This document shows, piece after piece, positions 22,243 to 31,092 of a stretch of DNA of 64,000 nucleotides. The position numbers were made by a program, and so were the translations under genes. The notes under the pieces are model-generated. The model saw only the letters and a program-made list of their open reading frames with translations. It made no database searches and was not told the origin of the DNA. The number at the start of each line of letters is the position of its first letter. Within the stretch, counting starts at the first letter, position 1. The stretch comes from Micromonospora fulviviridis (lineage in GTDB: Bacteria; Actinomycetota; Actinomycetes; Mycobacteriales; Micromonosporaceae), in the NCBI RefSeq assembly GCF_014648395.1, contig NZ_BMRA01000001.1, positions 186,001-250,000 on the forward strand, read 5' to 3'.

Positions 22243-23421
22243 ATGAGCTTCTCGACGCTGGCCGTGGTGGTGCTCTGCCTCGCCGCGGGCGGCGCGGTGG
22301 GCTGGCTGGCCGCCCGGTCCCGCTCGGCGACCGAGATCGCCCGGCTGGAGGCGACGCTGGCCGCCACCCGGGAGGGCGAGGGGCGGCTGGAGCAGTCCAT
22401 GCGGGCGCTCAGCTACGAGGCGACCGCGCAGTCCCAGGAGGCGGTGGCCCGGGCCGTGGCCCCGCTGCACGACACCCTCCGCCGCTACGAGCAGCGGGTC
22501 GCCGAGCTGGAGCGCGACCGGGTCGACGCCTACGCCGAGCTGCGCGAGCAGGTGCGGTCCATGAGCGCGGTCTCCGGCGAGCTGCGCACCGAGACCAAGC
22601 AGCTCGTCGCGGCGCTGCGTGCCCCGCAGGTACGCGGCCGGTGGGGCGAGCACCAGCTGCGCCGGATCGTCGAGGCGGCCGGCATGCTGGAGCACTGCGA
22701 CTTCAACGAGCAGGTCACCGCGGCCACCGACCACCAGGGGGTCCGCCCCGACCTGGTGGTCCGGCTGCACGGCGGCCGGACGGTGGTGGTCGACGCCAAG
22801 GCGCCCTTCGACGCCTACCTGACCGCCATGGAGGCGCGCGACGAGCGGGGGCGGGACACCCACCTCGACGCGCACGCGCGGCACCTGCGGGCCCACGTCG
22901 ACGGGCTGGCCGCCAAGAGCTACTGGGCGGCGTTCGACCAGACACCGGACTTCGTGGTGCTGTTCGTGCCGGCCGACCCGTTCCTCGACGTGGCGCTGCA
23001 GCGCGACCCGTCGCTGCTGGAGCACGCCTTCGCCCGCAACGTCGTGCTGGCCACGCCGGCCACCCTGGTGGCGCTGCTGCGCACCGTGGCCTACTCCTGG
23101 CGGCAGGAGGCGCTGGCCCGCAACGCGGCCACCGTCCACTCGCTGGCCCGCGAGCTCTACGGGCGGCTGTCCACCCTCGGCGACCACGTCGGCAAGCTCG
23201 GCGGCGCGCTGGGCGGGGCGGTGACCGCCTACAACCGGGCGGTCGGCTCGCTGGAGGCGCGGGTGCTGGTCAGCGCCCGCAAGCTGGCCGAGCTGGGCGT
23301 CTCCGACCAGGAGCTGGCCGCGCCGCCGCAGGTCGAGCTGGCGCCCCGCCAGCCGCAGGCCCCGGAGCTGGTGGAGGGTCTGTCCACATCGGCCGAACGA
23401 CCGGCGGGCATCGACGGTTGA
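22243..23421 (+). CDS. rmuC: DNA recombination protein RmuC homologue
   Basis: 392-residue RmuC-family protein. An N-terminal membrane helix (TLAVVVLCLAAGGAVGWLAA) and a coiled coil (about 30-120) are followed by the RmuC nuclease-like domain, with RGRWGEHQLRRIVEAAGM, RPDLVVRLHGGRTVVVDAKAP (PD-(D/E)xK-like) and DFVVLFVPADPFLDVAL. E. coli RmuC limits inversions at short repeats; the biochemical activity is inferred. The ATG at 22243 is preferred because the hydrophobic helix begins right after it. CAAGCT 7 bases upstream is a weak leaderless -10 candidate. Confidence 0.92.
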   Translation: MSFSTLAVVVLCLAAGGAVGWLAARSRSATEIARLEATLAATREGEGRLEQSMRALSYEATAQSQEAVARAVAPLHDTLRRYEQRVAELERDRVDAYAELREQVRSMSAVSGELRTETKQLVAALRAPQVRGRWGEHQLRRIVEAAGMLEHCDFNEQVTAATDHQGVRPDLVVRLHGGRTVVVDAKAPFDAYLTAMEARDERGRDTHLDAHARHLRAHVDGLAAKSYWAAFDQTPDFVVLFVPADPFLDVALQRDPSLLEHAFARNVVLATPATLVALLRTVAYSWRQEALARNAATVHSLARELYGRLSTLGDHVGKLGGALGGAVTAYNRAVGSLEARVLVSARKLAELGVSDQELAAPPQVELAPRQPQAPELVEGLSTSAERPAGIDG

Positions 23422-23464
23422 CGCGCGCAGGGTGACGATGACGGTCGATCCGGGTCACGGAGTG

Positions 23465-23490
23465 GTCACAACCTACTTCGGAGTAGTGAC
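23465..23490. promoter_or_regulatory. Nested inverted repeat upstream of the subtilase gene
   Basis: The palindrome CTACTTCGGAGTAG (23473-23486) is flanked by GTCAC on the left and GTGAC on the right. It lies about 80 bases before the protease start, where an operator would be expected. Confidence 0.4.
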
Positions 23491-23568
23491 ACCGACAGGG
23501 CCAGACCGAAGGATCACGGTCACGTGTGCCCTGTTTCTGTAGGGCCCTGTTCTCTGGAGGAAGAGAAC

Positions 23569-26500
23569 GTGAGTCAACCCCGCAACCGGAGCCGGCGTAC
23601 CTCCGCCGCGCTCTTCGCCTCGGTCCTGGCGGCCGGCGCCATGACCGTCGGGGGTGGCGCCGCGACCGCGAGCGCAGCCCCCGCCGCCGCCCCCGACGTC
23701 TCGCAGCCGACCGCCGCCGAGACGCTGGGCGCCCACGACGCCAAGCTGCTCGACGAGGCGGAGGCGAAGCACGCTCCGACCGTCACCCTGATCATCGCCG
23801 CCAAGAAGGGCTCGGCCAAGAAGGTCGCCGACGGGCTGGCCAGCCTGGGCGCCTCCGTGAGCCAGCGCTACGACCAGGTCGGCTACCTGCTGGCCAAGGT
23901 CCCCACCGCAAAGGTCCTCAAGGCCGCGACGCTCCCCGGCGTCTCCGCCGTCGACCTCGACGAGACCATCAAGCTCCCCGACCCGGCCCCCGAAGCCGCC
24001 CCGGCCGGAGCGAAGACCGCCGCGCAGGGCGAGACCCTGGCCGGCCCGGGCGCCGACACCGGCGCGGTCAACCCGTACATGCCGACGAACGAGACCGGCG
24101 CGGAGGCCTTCAAGGCCGCGCACCCGGAGTGGGACGGCCGCGGCGTCACCATCGGCATCATGGACTCCGGGGTGGACCTGGACCAGCCGGCGCTGCAGAA
24201 GACCACCACCGGCGAGCGCAAGATCGTCGACTGGGTCACCGCGACCGACCCGCTCGAGGACGCCTCCTGGCGCGCGATGGCCACCGACGTGGCCGGCCCC
24301 TCGTTCAGCAACTCGCTGGGCACCTGGACCGCGCCGGCCGGCTCCTACAAGTTCAACGTCTTCCGGGAGAACATCACCGCGGGCAGCGACGCGCGGGGCG
24401 ACGTCAACCGCGACGGTGACATCACCGACTTCTGGGGCATCCTCTACAACCCGGCCAACGGCGACATCCGCGTCGACGCCAACCAGAACAACGACTTCAC
24501 CGACGACGAGCCGATGCGGCCGTACAAGGAGAAGTTCCAGGTCGGCCACTTCGGCACGGACAACCCGGCCACCGCGGTGCGCGAGCAGATCCCGTTCGTG
24601 GTCGAGTACCGCAAGAACGTGGACATCGCGCCCGCCGACGGCCAGGCCGGCCCGTACTACGACTTCGTCAACATCGGCATCATCGAGAGCACCCACGGCA
24701 CCCACGTCGCCGGCATCACCGCCGCCAACGACATGCTGGGCAACAGCGCCTTCGACGGCGCCGCCCCGGGCGCCAAGCTGGTCTCCGCCCGGGCCTGCTC
24801 CTGGGGCGGCGGCTGCACCGCGGCGGCGCTCACCACCGGCATGGTGGACCTCGTCGTCAACCGCAAGGTCGACGTGGTCAACATGTCGATCGGCGGCCTG
24901 CCGGCGCTGAACGACGGCTCGAACGCCCGCTCCGAGCTCTACAACAGCCTGATCAGCACGTACGGCGTGCAGATGTTCATCTCGGCCGGCAACTCCGGCC
25001 CGGGCCTGAACACCGTCGGCGACCCCTCGGTGGCCGGCAACGTGGTCAGCGTGGCCGCGAACGTCAGCAAGGACACCTGGCTGGCCAACTACGGCTCCGT
25101 GGTCCGCAAGGAGAACTCGCTGTTCAACTTCTCCTCGCGCGGCCCGCGTGAGGACGGCGGCTTCAAGCCCAACATCTCCGCCCCCGGCTCGGCCATCTCC
25201 ACCGCGCCGACCTGGCAGCCCGGCAACCCGGTCCCCGAGGCCGGCTACCCGCTGCCCCCGGGCTACCAGATGCTGAACGGCACCTCGATGGCCTCGCCGC
25301 AGGCCACCGGCGCCGCCGCGCTGCTGCTCTCGGCGGCCAAGGCCACCGACAAGGGCGTCACCCCGGCCGCGCTGCGCCGGGCCATCTACACCTCCGCCAA
25401 GCCGATCGCGGGCGTCCCGACGTACGCGCAGGGCTACGGCATGTTCAACGTGCCGGGCGCGTGGAACCTCCTCGCGGCGGGCGTGCAGACCCGGACCTAC
25501 ACCTCCACGGCGCCGGTCTGCACCGAGCTGTCGGCCAACCTGACCAGGTACGACCCGGCCACCGGCGGCTTCGAGCCGACCCCGAACGTGGGCACCGGCA
25601 TCTACAACCGCTGCGCGGCCGGCGAGGGCGGGCAGAAGGTCAAGGAGAGCCGCTACTACGAGGTCAAGCTGACCCGCACCAGCGGCCCGAACAAGGGCCT
25701 CAAGCACACCGTCGCCTTCCGCGGCAACGACGGCACCTTCTCGGCCCCGGCGGTCGTGTGGCTGCCGCTCAACAAGACCGTCACCGTCGCGGTGAAGGCC
25801 AAGCCGCTGACCGCCGGCGCGCACGGCGCGATCATGACCGTCGACGACCCGGCCACCTCGGTGGTCGACTTCGAGGTCGCCACTGTCGTGGTCGCCCCGA
25901 CCGCGGTCTCCGCCCCGGCCTACGCGTTCTCCGCCGAGGGCTCGGTCGAGCGGAACAGCTTCACCTCGTACTTCGTGACGGTTCCGGAGGGCGCGGGCGC
26001 GCTCCAGGTCAACCTCTCCGGTATCGCCACCGGCTCGCAGACCCGGTTCATCGCCTTCAACCCGTACGGCGTGCCGGTCGAGAGCACCGCGAGCACCGGC
26101 TGCTACACCAACTTCTCCGACGCCGCCGCCTGCAAGCCGCAGGAGCGGGACTACCAGAACCCGCTGCCGGGCGTCTGGGAGATCGAGGTCGAGGCCCGGC
26201 GTACCTCGCCGACGCTGGACAACCCGTTCCAGCTGCAGGCGCGGGTGCAGGGCGTCAAGGTCGAGCCGGCCGTGGTCGAGCTGCCGTCGGTGACCGCCGG
26301 CACCCCGACCGAGGTGAGCTGGGGCCTGACCAACGTGTTCGGCCCGGTCCAGGTGACCGGCGTCGGCGGCCCGCTGGCCAGCGTGCACGCCGAGCGGCCG
26401 AGCATCGCCCAGGGCGCTCGCCAGGAGTACACGGTGGACGTCCCGGCGGGGGCCACCTCGTTCACCGCCCGGATCGGCAACCCGTCCGACCTGAGCGCCG

Positions 26501-26871
26501 ACCTGGACCTGTCGGTCTTCCTCGGCGCGACCCGGGTGGGCCAGTCGGCCGACGGTGACTCGGAGGAGGCGGTCACGCTGTCCAACCCGGCCGCCGGCAC
26601 CTACCGGGTGGTCGTCGACGGCTACGCGGTGAGCGACCCGACCACCGCGTACGACTACCGCGACTCGTTCGCCGCCCCGGCGCTGGGTTCGCTCTCCGCC
26701 CCCAGCACCCCGCTGGCCCTGGCAAACGGCGCCACCGCCACCCTGACCGGCACGGTGACCGCCCAGGCCACCCCGGCCGCCGGCCGGGAGCTCTACGGTG
26801 ACCTGGCCGTCACCACCACCGAAGGCGCGGTCGTCGGCCGCGGTTCGGTGGAGGTCGGTGCGGTCAACTGA
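23569..26871 (+). CDS. Large secreted S8 subtilisin-like protease
   Basis: 1100-residue extracellular protease. It has a signal peptide (basic RNRSRRTS, then ALFASVLAAGAMTVGGGAA), an inhibitor-I9-like propeptide (about 60-130) and a peptidase S8 domain with Asp199 (IMDSGVDLDQ), His376 (STHGTHVAGI), the oxyanion Asn in SAGNSGPG and Ser573 (GTSMASPQATGA). Asp and His are 177 residues apart, far more than in subtilisin, because of an insertion with Asp/Asn-rich sequence (DVNRDGDITDF, DANQNNDFTDDE) that could bind calcium. About 500 residues of beta-rich C-terminal domains follow. The GTG start is preceded by a strong GGAGGAAG site. A hairpin terminator follows at 26888. Confidence 0.94.
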   Translation: MSQPRNRSRRTSAALFASVLAAGAMTVGGGAATASAAPAAAPDVSQPTAAETLGAHDAKLLDEAEAKHAPTVTLIIAAKKGSAKKVADGLASLGASVSQRYDQVGYLLAKVPTAKVLKAATLPGVSAVDLDETIKLPDPAPEAAPAGAKTAAQGETLAGPGADTGAVNPYMPTNETGAEAFKAAHPEWDGRGVTIGIMDSGVDLDQPALQKTTTGERKIVDWVTATDPLEDASWRAMATDVAGPSFSNSLGTWTAPAGSYKFNVFRENITAGSDARGDVNRDGDITDFWGILYNPANGDIRVDANQNNDFTDDEPMRPYKEKFQVGHFGTDNPATAVREQIPFVVEYRKNVDIAPADGQAGPYYDFVNIGIIESTHGTHVAGITAANDMLGNSAFDGAAPGAKLVSARACSWGGGCTAAALTTGMVDLVVNRKVDVVNMSIGGLPALNDGSNARSELYNSLISTYGVQMFISAGNSGPGLNTVGDPSVAGNVVSVAANVSKDTWLANYGSVVRKENSLFNFSSRGPREDGGFKPNISAPGSAISTAPTWQPGNPVPEAGYPLPPGYQMLNGTSMASPQATGAAALLLSAAKATDKGVTPAALRRAIYTSAKPIAGVPTYAQGYGMFNVPGAWNLLAAGVQTRTYTSTAPVCTELSANLTRYDPATGGFEPTPNVGTGIYNRCAAGEGGQKVKESRYYEVKLTRTSGPNKGLKHTVAFRGNDGTFSAPAVVWLPLNKTVTVAVKAKPLTAGAHGAIMTVDDPATSVVDFEVATVVVAPTAVSAPAYAFSAEGSVERNSFTSYFVTVPEGAGALQVNLSGIATGSQTRFIAFNPYGVPVESTASTGCYTNFSDAAACKPQERDYQNPLPGVWEIEVEARRTSPTLDNPFQLQARVQGVKVEPAVVELPSVTAGTPTEVSWGLTNVFGPVQVTGVGGPLASVHAERPSIAQGARQEYTVDVPAGATSFTARIGNPSDLSADLDLSVFLGATRVGQSADGDSEEAVTLSNPAAGTYRVVVDGYAVSDPTTAYDYRDSFAAPALGSLSAPSTPLALANGATATLTGTVTAQATPAAGRELYGDLAVTTTEGAVVGRGSVEVGAVN

Positions 26872-26887
26872 CCCGCTGAGTTCCAGG

Positions 26888-26916
26888 AGCCCCGCCCCTC
26901 GATGAGGGGCGGGGCT
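26888..26916 (+). terminator. Hairpin terminator after the subtilase gene
   Basis: A 13-base-pair perfect stem (AGCCCCGCCCCTC and its complement) with a GAT loop begins 17 bases after the stop codon at 26871. Confidence 0.85.
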
Positions 26917-26935
26917 TCGCCGTTTCCCGGCCCGG

Positions 26936-26985
26936 TTTCCCGGGTGCGCTCAGGCGCGGCTTTCCCGGGCGCGCTCAGGCGCGGC
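26936..26985. repeat. 25-base tandem duplication overlapping a gene 3' end
   Basis: Two adjacent 25-base units beginning TTTCCCGGG and ending GCTCAGGCGCGGC differ at one base. The second unit contains the stop codon (26975-26977) of the small lipoprotein gene, so the first is a duplicated gene end. Confidence 0.8.
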
Positions 26986-27391
26986 GGGCGGATTCGACGA
27001 CGAACGGGGTGCCCTGCTGGCAGGTGGTCACCATGCCGGGCTCCGAGCGGCCGGTGACCTCCACCCGGGCGCCGGGCGTGAGCACGTCGCGCGGGCCGCC
27101 GATCAGCAGGTGGTCGTCGATCAGCAGGCAGTTCGGCTCGACGCCGGCGCGGATCGTGCCGGTGAGCGTGGTGGCGCCGGGGCCGGGCGGCTTCGACGGG
27201 CCGCCCTTCCAGGTGGGATCCGGGCGGCTCGGGCCGATGCTCGGGCCGGTGCTGGGGCCGGGGTCGGGCTGGCTGGTCACCGGTGAGGCTCCCGTCGGGG
27301 TGGGGCCGGCGGGCTCGGTGCCCGGGCCGGCGCAGGCGGCCAGCGCCGCGCCGGCGAGCAGGGCGACGAGCGCTGTCCGAGGAGTCTTCAT
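26975..27391 (-). CDS. Small predicted lipoprotein
   Basis: 138-residue secreted protein. The signal peptide MKTPRTALVALLAGAALAAC ends in a good lipobox with Cys20. A Pro/Ser/Gly-rich linker (about 21-75) leads to a small folded domain with TLTGTIRAGVEPNCLLIDD and VTGRSEPGMVTTCQQG, whose two cysteines may pair. No named family is recognised; the fold resembles small OB-like lipoprotein domains. Its end lies in a 25-base tandem duplication. Confidence 0.8.
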   Translation of the reverse strand: MKTPRTALVALLAGAALAACAGPGTEPAGPTPTGASPVTSQPDPGPSTGPSIGPSRPDPTWKGGPSKPPGPGATTLTGTIRAGVEPNCLLIDDHLLIGGPRDVLTPGARVEVTGRSEPGMVTTCQQGTPFVVESARRA

Positions 27392-27432
27392 GAGCGGTTG
27401 GACGTCGCGGGCGGTCGTTTCGTTCCGGCCGG

Positions 27433-28416
27433 TCAGCCGCGGGTCGCCGCGGCCTTCAGGTCCCGCTTGAGCTCCTGCGGCAGCGAGAAGGTCAGCCGCT
27501 CGTTGGCGGTGGTGATCTCCTCGACGTCGGCGAAGCCGCGCTCGGCCAGGTGGGCGAGCACCTCCTGGACCAACTCGTCCGGCACGCTGGCGCCCGAGGT
27601 CAGCCCCACGGTGCGGGCCTCCGCCAGCCAGGCGTCGTCGATCTCGTGGGCGAAGTCGACCAGGTATCCGGCGCGGGCGCCGGCGTCCAGCGCCACCTCG
27701 ACCAGGCGGACCGAGTTGGAGGAGTTCCGCGAGCCGACCACGATCACCACGTCGCAGTCCGGGGCGATCTCCTTCACCACGTGCTGGCGGTTGGAGGTGG
27801 CGTAGCAGATGTCGTCGCTGGGCGGGGACTGGAGCAGCGGCAGCCGCTGCTTGAGCCGGGCCACGGTCTCCAGGGTCTCGTCGACCGAGAGGGTGGTCTG
27901 GGAGAGCCAGACGACCTTGTCGGGGTCGCGCACGGTGACCTTGTCGACGCCGTCCGGGCCGTCCACCAGTTGGATGTGCGCGGGCGCCTCACCGGCGGTG
28001 CCGATGACCTCCTCGTGCCCCTCGTGGCCGATCAGCAGGATGTCGTAGTCCTCGGCGGCGAACCGCCGGGCCTCCTGGTGCACCTTGGTGACGAGCGGGC
28101 AGGTCGCGTCGATCGCCTTGAGCGAGCGTGCCTTGGCCTGCTCGTAGACCTCGGGGGCCACGCCGTGCGCGGAGAAGATGACGGTGGCGCCCTCCGGCAC
28201 CTCCTCGTTCTCCTCCACGAAGATCGCGCCCTTGGCCTCCAGCGTCCGCACCACGTGCTTGTTGTGCACGATCTGCTTGCGGACGTAGATCGGCGCGCCG
28301 TAGAGCTTCAGCGCCTCCTCGACGGTCTGCACCGCCCGGTCCACGCCCGCGCAGTAGCCGCGGGGCTTGGCCAGGAGCACGCGCTTGCCGGTCCGGGAAG
28401 TCTCAGCCTCAGTCAC
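27433..28416 (-). CDS. ispH: 4-hydroxy-3-methylbut-2-enyl diphosphate reductase
   Basis: 327-residue iron-sulfur enzyme for the last step of the MEP isoprenoid pathway, giving IPP and DMAPP. The three cluster-binding cysteines are Cys22 ([10 protein letters not shown]), Cys106 ([11 protein letters not shown]) and Cys204 ([10 protein letters not shown]), and the substrate motif [14 protein letters not shown] is present. The GTG start lies 6 bases after a TACGAT hexamer without a ribosome binding site, so it is probably leaderless. It is divergent from xseA, with a family A repeat in the gap. Its product could feed the Z-prenyl synthase at 44094. Confidence 0.97.
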   Translation of the reverse strand: MTEAETSRTGKRVLLAKPRGYCAGVDRAVQTVEEALKLYGAPIYVRKQIVHNKHVVRTLEAKGAIFVEENEEVPEGATVIFSAHGVAPEVYEQAKARSLKAIDATCPLVTKVHQEARRFAAEDYDILLIGHEGHEEVIGTAGEAPAHIQLVDGPDGVDKVTVRDPDKVVWLSQTTLSVDETLETVARLKQRLPLLQSPPSDDICYATSNRQHVVKEIAPDCDVVIVVGSRNSSNSVRLVEVALDAGARAGYLVDFAHEIDDAWLAEARTVGLTSGASVPDELVQEVLAHLAERGFADVEEITTANERLTFSLPQELKRDLKAAATRG

Positions 28417-28422
28417 CCGACC

Positions 28423-28428
28423 ATCGTA
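28423..28428 (-). promoter_or_regulatory. -10 hexamer of ispH, leaderless
   Basis: TACGAT on the minus strand, 6 bases before the GTG start, fits TANNNT. Confidence 0.5.
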
Positions 28429-28450
28429 CGTGCCCGCTTTCGGCGCGACC

Positions 28451-28511
28451 GTTGATCATGAGGTTGGCGGTGGTTCCGGAGATCGACATCGCCGTCAACC
28501 TCATGATCGAC
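28451..28511. repeat. Dispersed palindromic repeat, family A, copy 2
   Basis: 61-base inverted repeat with ends GTTGATCATGAGGTTGGCGG and, on the other strand, GTCGATCATGAGGTTGACGG. The centre contains GGAGATCGACATCGCCG, shared with copy 3. It sits between the divergent promoters of ispH and xseA. Confidence 0.88.
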
Positions 28512-28535
28512 GCGGGAGTGGTCGGGGGTGGGGCT

Positions 28536-28541
28536 TAGGGT
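28536..28541 (+). promoter_or_regulatory. -10 hexamer of xseA, leaderless
   Basis: TAGGGT lies 6 bases before the GTG at 28548; no ribosome binding site intervenes. Confidence 0.5.
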
Positions 28542-28547
28542 GGGCGG

Positions 28548-29762
28548 GTGAGTGACGGGGAGCGGAGCACGTCCGAGGAGCCGTGGCCGGTCCGGGTGGT
28601 GAGCCAGAAGGTCGGGGCCTGGATCGCCCGGTTGGGCTGGGTCTGGGTGGACGGGCAGGTGGCGCAGATCAGCCGGCGCCCGGGGGCGAGCACCGTCTTC
28701 CTGACCCTGCGTGATCCGTCGGCGGATCTCAGCCTGACCGTCACCACCAACCGCGACGTGCTCGACGCGGGCGCACCGGAGCTGCGCGAGGGCGCCCGGG
28801 TGGTGCTGCACGCCAAGCCCGAGTTCTACGCCGCCCGGGGCACGCTCAGCCTGCGCGCCGACGAGATCCGCCAGGTCGGGCTCGGTGAGCTGCTGGCCCG
28901 GCTGGAGAAGCTCAAGAAGCTGCTGGCCGCCGAGGGGCTCTTCGACCGGGCCCGCAAGCGCCGGCCGCCGTTCCTGCCCGGCCGGATCGGGCTGATCACC
29001 GGCCGCGCCTCGGCCGCCGAGCGGGACGTGCTGACCAACGCCCGCCGCCGGTGGCCGGCCGTGGAGTTCCGGACGGTCAACGTGGCCGTGCAGGGGCCCA
29101 GCGCGGTGCCCGACATCGTGGGCGCGCTCAAGGTGCTCGACGCCGACCCGACGGTCGACGTGATCGTCATCGCGCGGGGCGGCGGCAGCATCGAGGACCT
29201 GCTGCCCTTCTCCGACGAGGCGCTCTGCCGGGCTGTCTTCGCCTGCCGCACGCCCGTGGTCAGCGCGATCGGTCACGAGACCGACGCGCCGCTGCTCGAC
29301 TACGTCGCCGACGTGCGCGCCTCCACGCCGACCGACGCGGCGAAGCGGATCGTGCCCGACCTCACCGACGAGGTGCGCCTCATCGGCCAGGCGCGGTCCC
29401 GGCTGGAACGGGCCGTGCGCAACCTGGTCGACCGGGAGCAGCACCGGCTGGACCTGCTGCGCTCCCGGCCGGTGCTGGCCCGCCCGCAGGTGATGGTCGA
29501 CCAGCGGGCCACCGACGTCGCCGCCCTGCGCGACCGGACCGGCCGCTGCCTGGACCACCGGCTGGGCGCCGCCACCGACGACCTGCGGCACACCCTGGCG
29601 CGGCTGCGCGCCCTCTCCCCCGCGGCCACCCTCGACCGGGGCTACGCCATCGTCCAGCGCGCCGACGGGCACGTGGTCCGCGCCGCGTCCGAGGTGGCCA
29701 AGGGCGACCCGCTGCGGGTACGCCTCGCCGAGGGCGAGCTGACCGCCACCGTGGACGGCTGA
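28548..29762 (+). CDS. xseA: Exodeoxyribonuclease VII large subunit
   Basis: 404-residue catalytic subunit of exonuclease VII, which degrades single-stranded DNA from both ends. An N-terminal OB domain ([20 protein letters not shown]) is followed by the catalytic domain with [34 protein letters not shown] and [26 protein letters not shown] (read in overlapping segments), then a coiled coil and the C-terminal DRGYAIVQ segment. The GTG start fits a leaderless promoter. The stop overlaps a potential start of xseB. Confidence 0.96.
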   Translation: MSDGERSTSEEPWPVRVVSQKVGAWIARLGWVWVDGQVAQISRRPGASTVFLTLRDPSADLSLTVTTNRDVLDAGAPELREGARVVLHAKPEFYAARGTLSLRADEIRQVGLGELLARLEKLKKLLAAEGLFDRARKRRPPFLPGRIGLITGRASAAERDVLTNARRRWPAVEFRTVNVAVQGPSAVPDIVGALKVLDADPTVDVIVIARGGGSIEDLLPFSDEALCRAVFACRTPVVSAIGHETDAPLLDYVADVRASTPTDAAKRIVPDLTDEVRLIGQARSRLERAVRNLVDREQHRLDLLRSRPVLARPQVMVDQRATDVAALRDRTGRCLDHRLGAATDDLRHTLARLRALSPAATLDRGYAIVQRADGHVVRAASEVAKGDPLRVRLAEGELTATVDG

Positions 29763-29776
29763 TGGAATGGGACCCG

Positions 29777-29989
29777 ATGACTGACACGACGAAGGACGAG
29801 CAGCTCAGCTACGAGCAGGCCCGGGGTGAGCTGGCCTCGGTGGTCGAACGGCTGGAGGCGGGCGGCACCTCGCTGGAGGAGTCGCTGGCGCTCTGGGAGC
29901 GCGGCGAGCAGCTCGCCGGGATCTGCCAGCGCTGGCTGGACGGCGCCCGGGCCCGCATCGACGCCGCCCGGCAACGCGCCGAGGACTGA
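29777..29989 (+). CDS. xseB: Exodeoxyribonuclease VII small subunit
   Basis: 70-residue small subunit that binds the XseA coiled coil. The family signature is LSYEQARGELASVVERLEAG followed by GTSLEESLALWERGEQLAGIC. An in-frame ATG at 29762 overlapping the xseA stop (TGATG) would add MEWDP; either start gives translational coupling. A terminator hairpin follows directly. Confidence 0.95.
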   Translation: MTDTTKDEQLSYEQARGELASVVERLEAGGTSLEESLALWERGEQLAGICQRWLDGARARIDAARQRAED

Positions 29990-29990
29990 G

Positions 29991-30018
29991 CGGCGGGACG
30001 GCCGGAGCCGTCCCGCCG
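29991..30018. terminator. Hairpin terminator between xseB and the convergent lipoprotein gene
   Basis: A 12-base-pair perfect stem (CGGCGGGACGGC and its complement) with a CGGA loop lies between the two convergent stop codons. Confidence 0.82.
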
Positions 30019-30024
30019 GCACGC

Positions 30025-30864
30025 TCAGTTGAACAGGTTGTAGAACTCCGCGGGCGCCTCGACGACCTGGTCGGCCGGGGGCTTCTGCGCGGCGGCGGCG
30101 TTGCCGTAGTCCGAGTAGGTGATCTTCAGGTCCTGCGCGGCGTTCTGGCCGGCGGCCGGGATCTGCAGCACCAGCTCGCTGAGCCGGCCCTGCGTGTCGA
30201 CCTTGGCGGTGAACGGCACCGACTGGGCCTGCGCGCCGAGCGCGGTGATCACGGCCGGGTCGAGCGAGCCCGCCTCGGCCGCCTTCGACACGTCGACGGT
30301 GCCCGCGTACGCGCCGTCGCCGGTCTTCCGGACCTCGGTGACGCCCTGCGTCAGCACCGCGCTGCCGGCGGGGTCGACCTTGTCGAAGTCGAAGCCGAGC
30401 GCACGGTTGCCCTGGATCCGGGTCTGGTCGAGGTGCTGGTACTTGCCGAGGTTGAGGTTCTTCAGCCCCGGCACGCTGGCGGCGGCCTTGCCGCCCAGTT
30501 CCAGCTTGACCCAGCTGTCGGGCTTGGCGTGGATCAGGTCGAGCTTCATCATCAGGTCCGACGACGGGTCGCCGATCGTCATCCGCATCTCGGCGCTCTG
30601 GCTGGGCTCGTGCACCTGCCCCTCGGCGGTGGAGCCCGCGCCGGACATGGTGAACCGGAAGTTCCCGTCGCGGATCGCGTTGGTGGAGTCGAGCAGGGCC
30701 TGCTTGGCGTCGCCGGCCGGGGTGCCGCTCGGGGCGATGCTGCCGGAGGCGGCCGGAGTCGCGGAGGCCCCCGCTCCGGCGGTCCCGTTGTCGTTGCAGG
30801 CGGCCAGGCCGGGAATGAGCAGCGCCGCGGCGAACGCGGTGGCGCTGAAGCGTCGAATCTTCAC
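30025..30864 (-). CDS. LppX/LprAFG-like lipoprotein, paralogue 1
   Basis: 279-residue lipoprotein. The signal peptide ends ALLIPGLAAC (Cys23), then a low-complexity Ala/Gly/Ser linker. The body has the LppX/LprG half-barrel pattern (AKQALLDSTNAIRDGNFRFT, KPDSWVKLELGGK, GKYQHLDQTRI, YAGTVDVSKAA), a fold that in mycobacteria carries lipids or glycolipids across the envelope. The GTG start follows GGAGAGG at good spacing. It is directly downstream of a paralogue with the same architecture; lipid binding is inferred. Confidence 0.88.
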   Translation of the reverse strand: MKIRRFSATAFAAALLIPGLAACNDNGTAGAGASATPAASGSIAPSGTPAGDAKQALLDSTNAIRDGNFRFTMSGAGSTAEGQVHEPSQSAEMRMTIGDPSSDLMMKLDLIHAKPDSWVKLELGGKAAASVPGLKNLNLGKYQHLDQTRIQGNRALGFDFDKVDPAGSAVLTQGVTEVRKTGDGAYAGTVDVSKAAEAGSLDPAVITALGAQAQSVPFTAKVDTQGRLSELVLQIPAAGQNAAQDLKITYSDYGNAAAAQKPPADQVVEAPAEFYNLFN

Positions 30865-31092
30865 GTCAACCTCTCCAGGTGGGTCGTCCGGCCCACGGAG
30901 GTGCCGGAGTCGGGCGCCGAAGCCCGGACGCCGGCTCCGGCGCACGAGCCCGGTCCGGCCGGCGTGGTCGGCCCCGGCGGGCTCGTGCCCCCTTCTGTTC
31001 CCTGAAGCGGTGTTCCGCAATCCCTGTCCGGTGCGCCACGGCACCGGGGTGGCGGCCGGGGACGGCGCGAGCCGCCCCCGACCGCTGGAGGA

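Noticed and set aside
23473..26388. A 971-codon open frame antisense to the subtilase gene
   Set aside because: Long antisense frames arise from extreme GC3 in real genes. The translation is low-complexity Arg/Gly/Val/Asp sequence without domains, while the sense strand has a complete catalytic triad.
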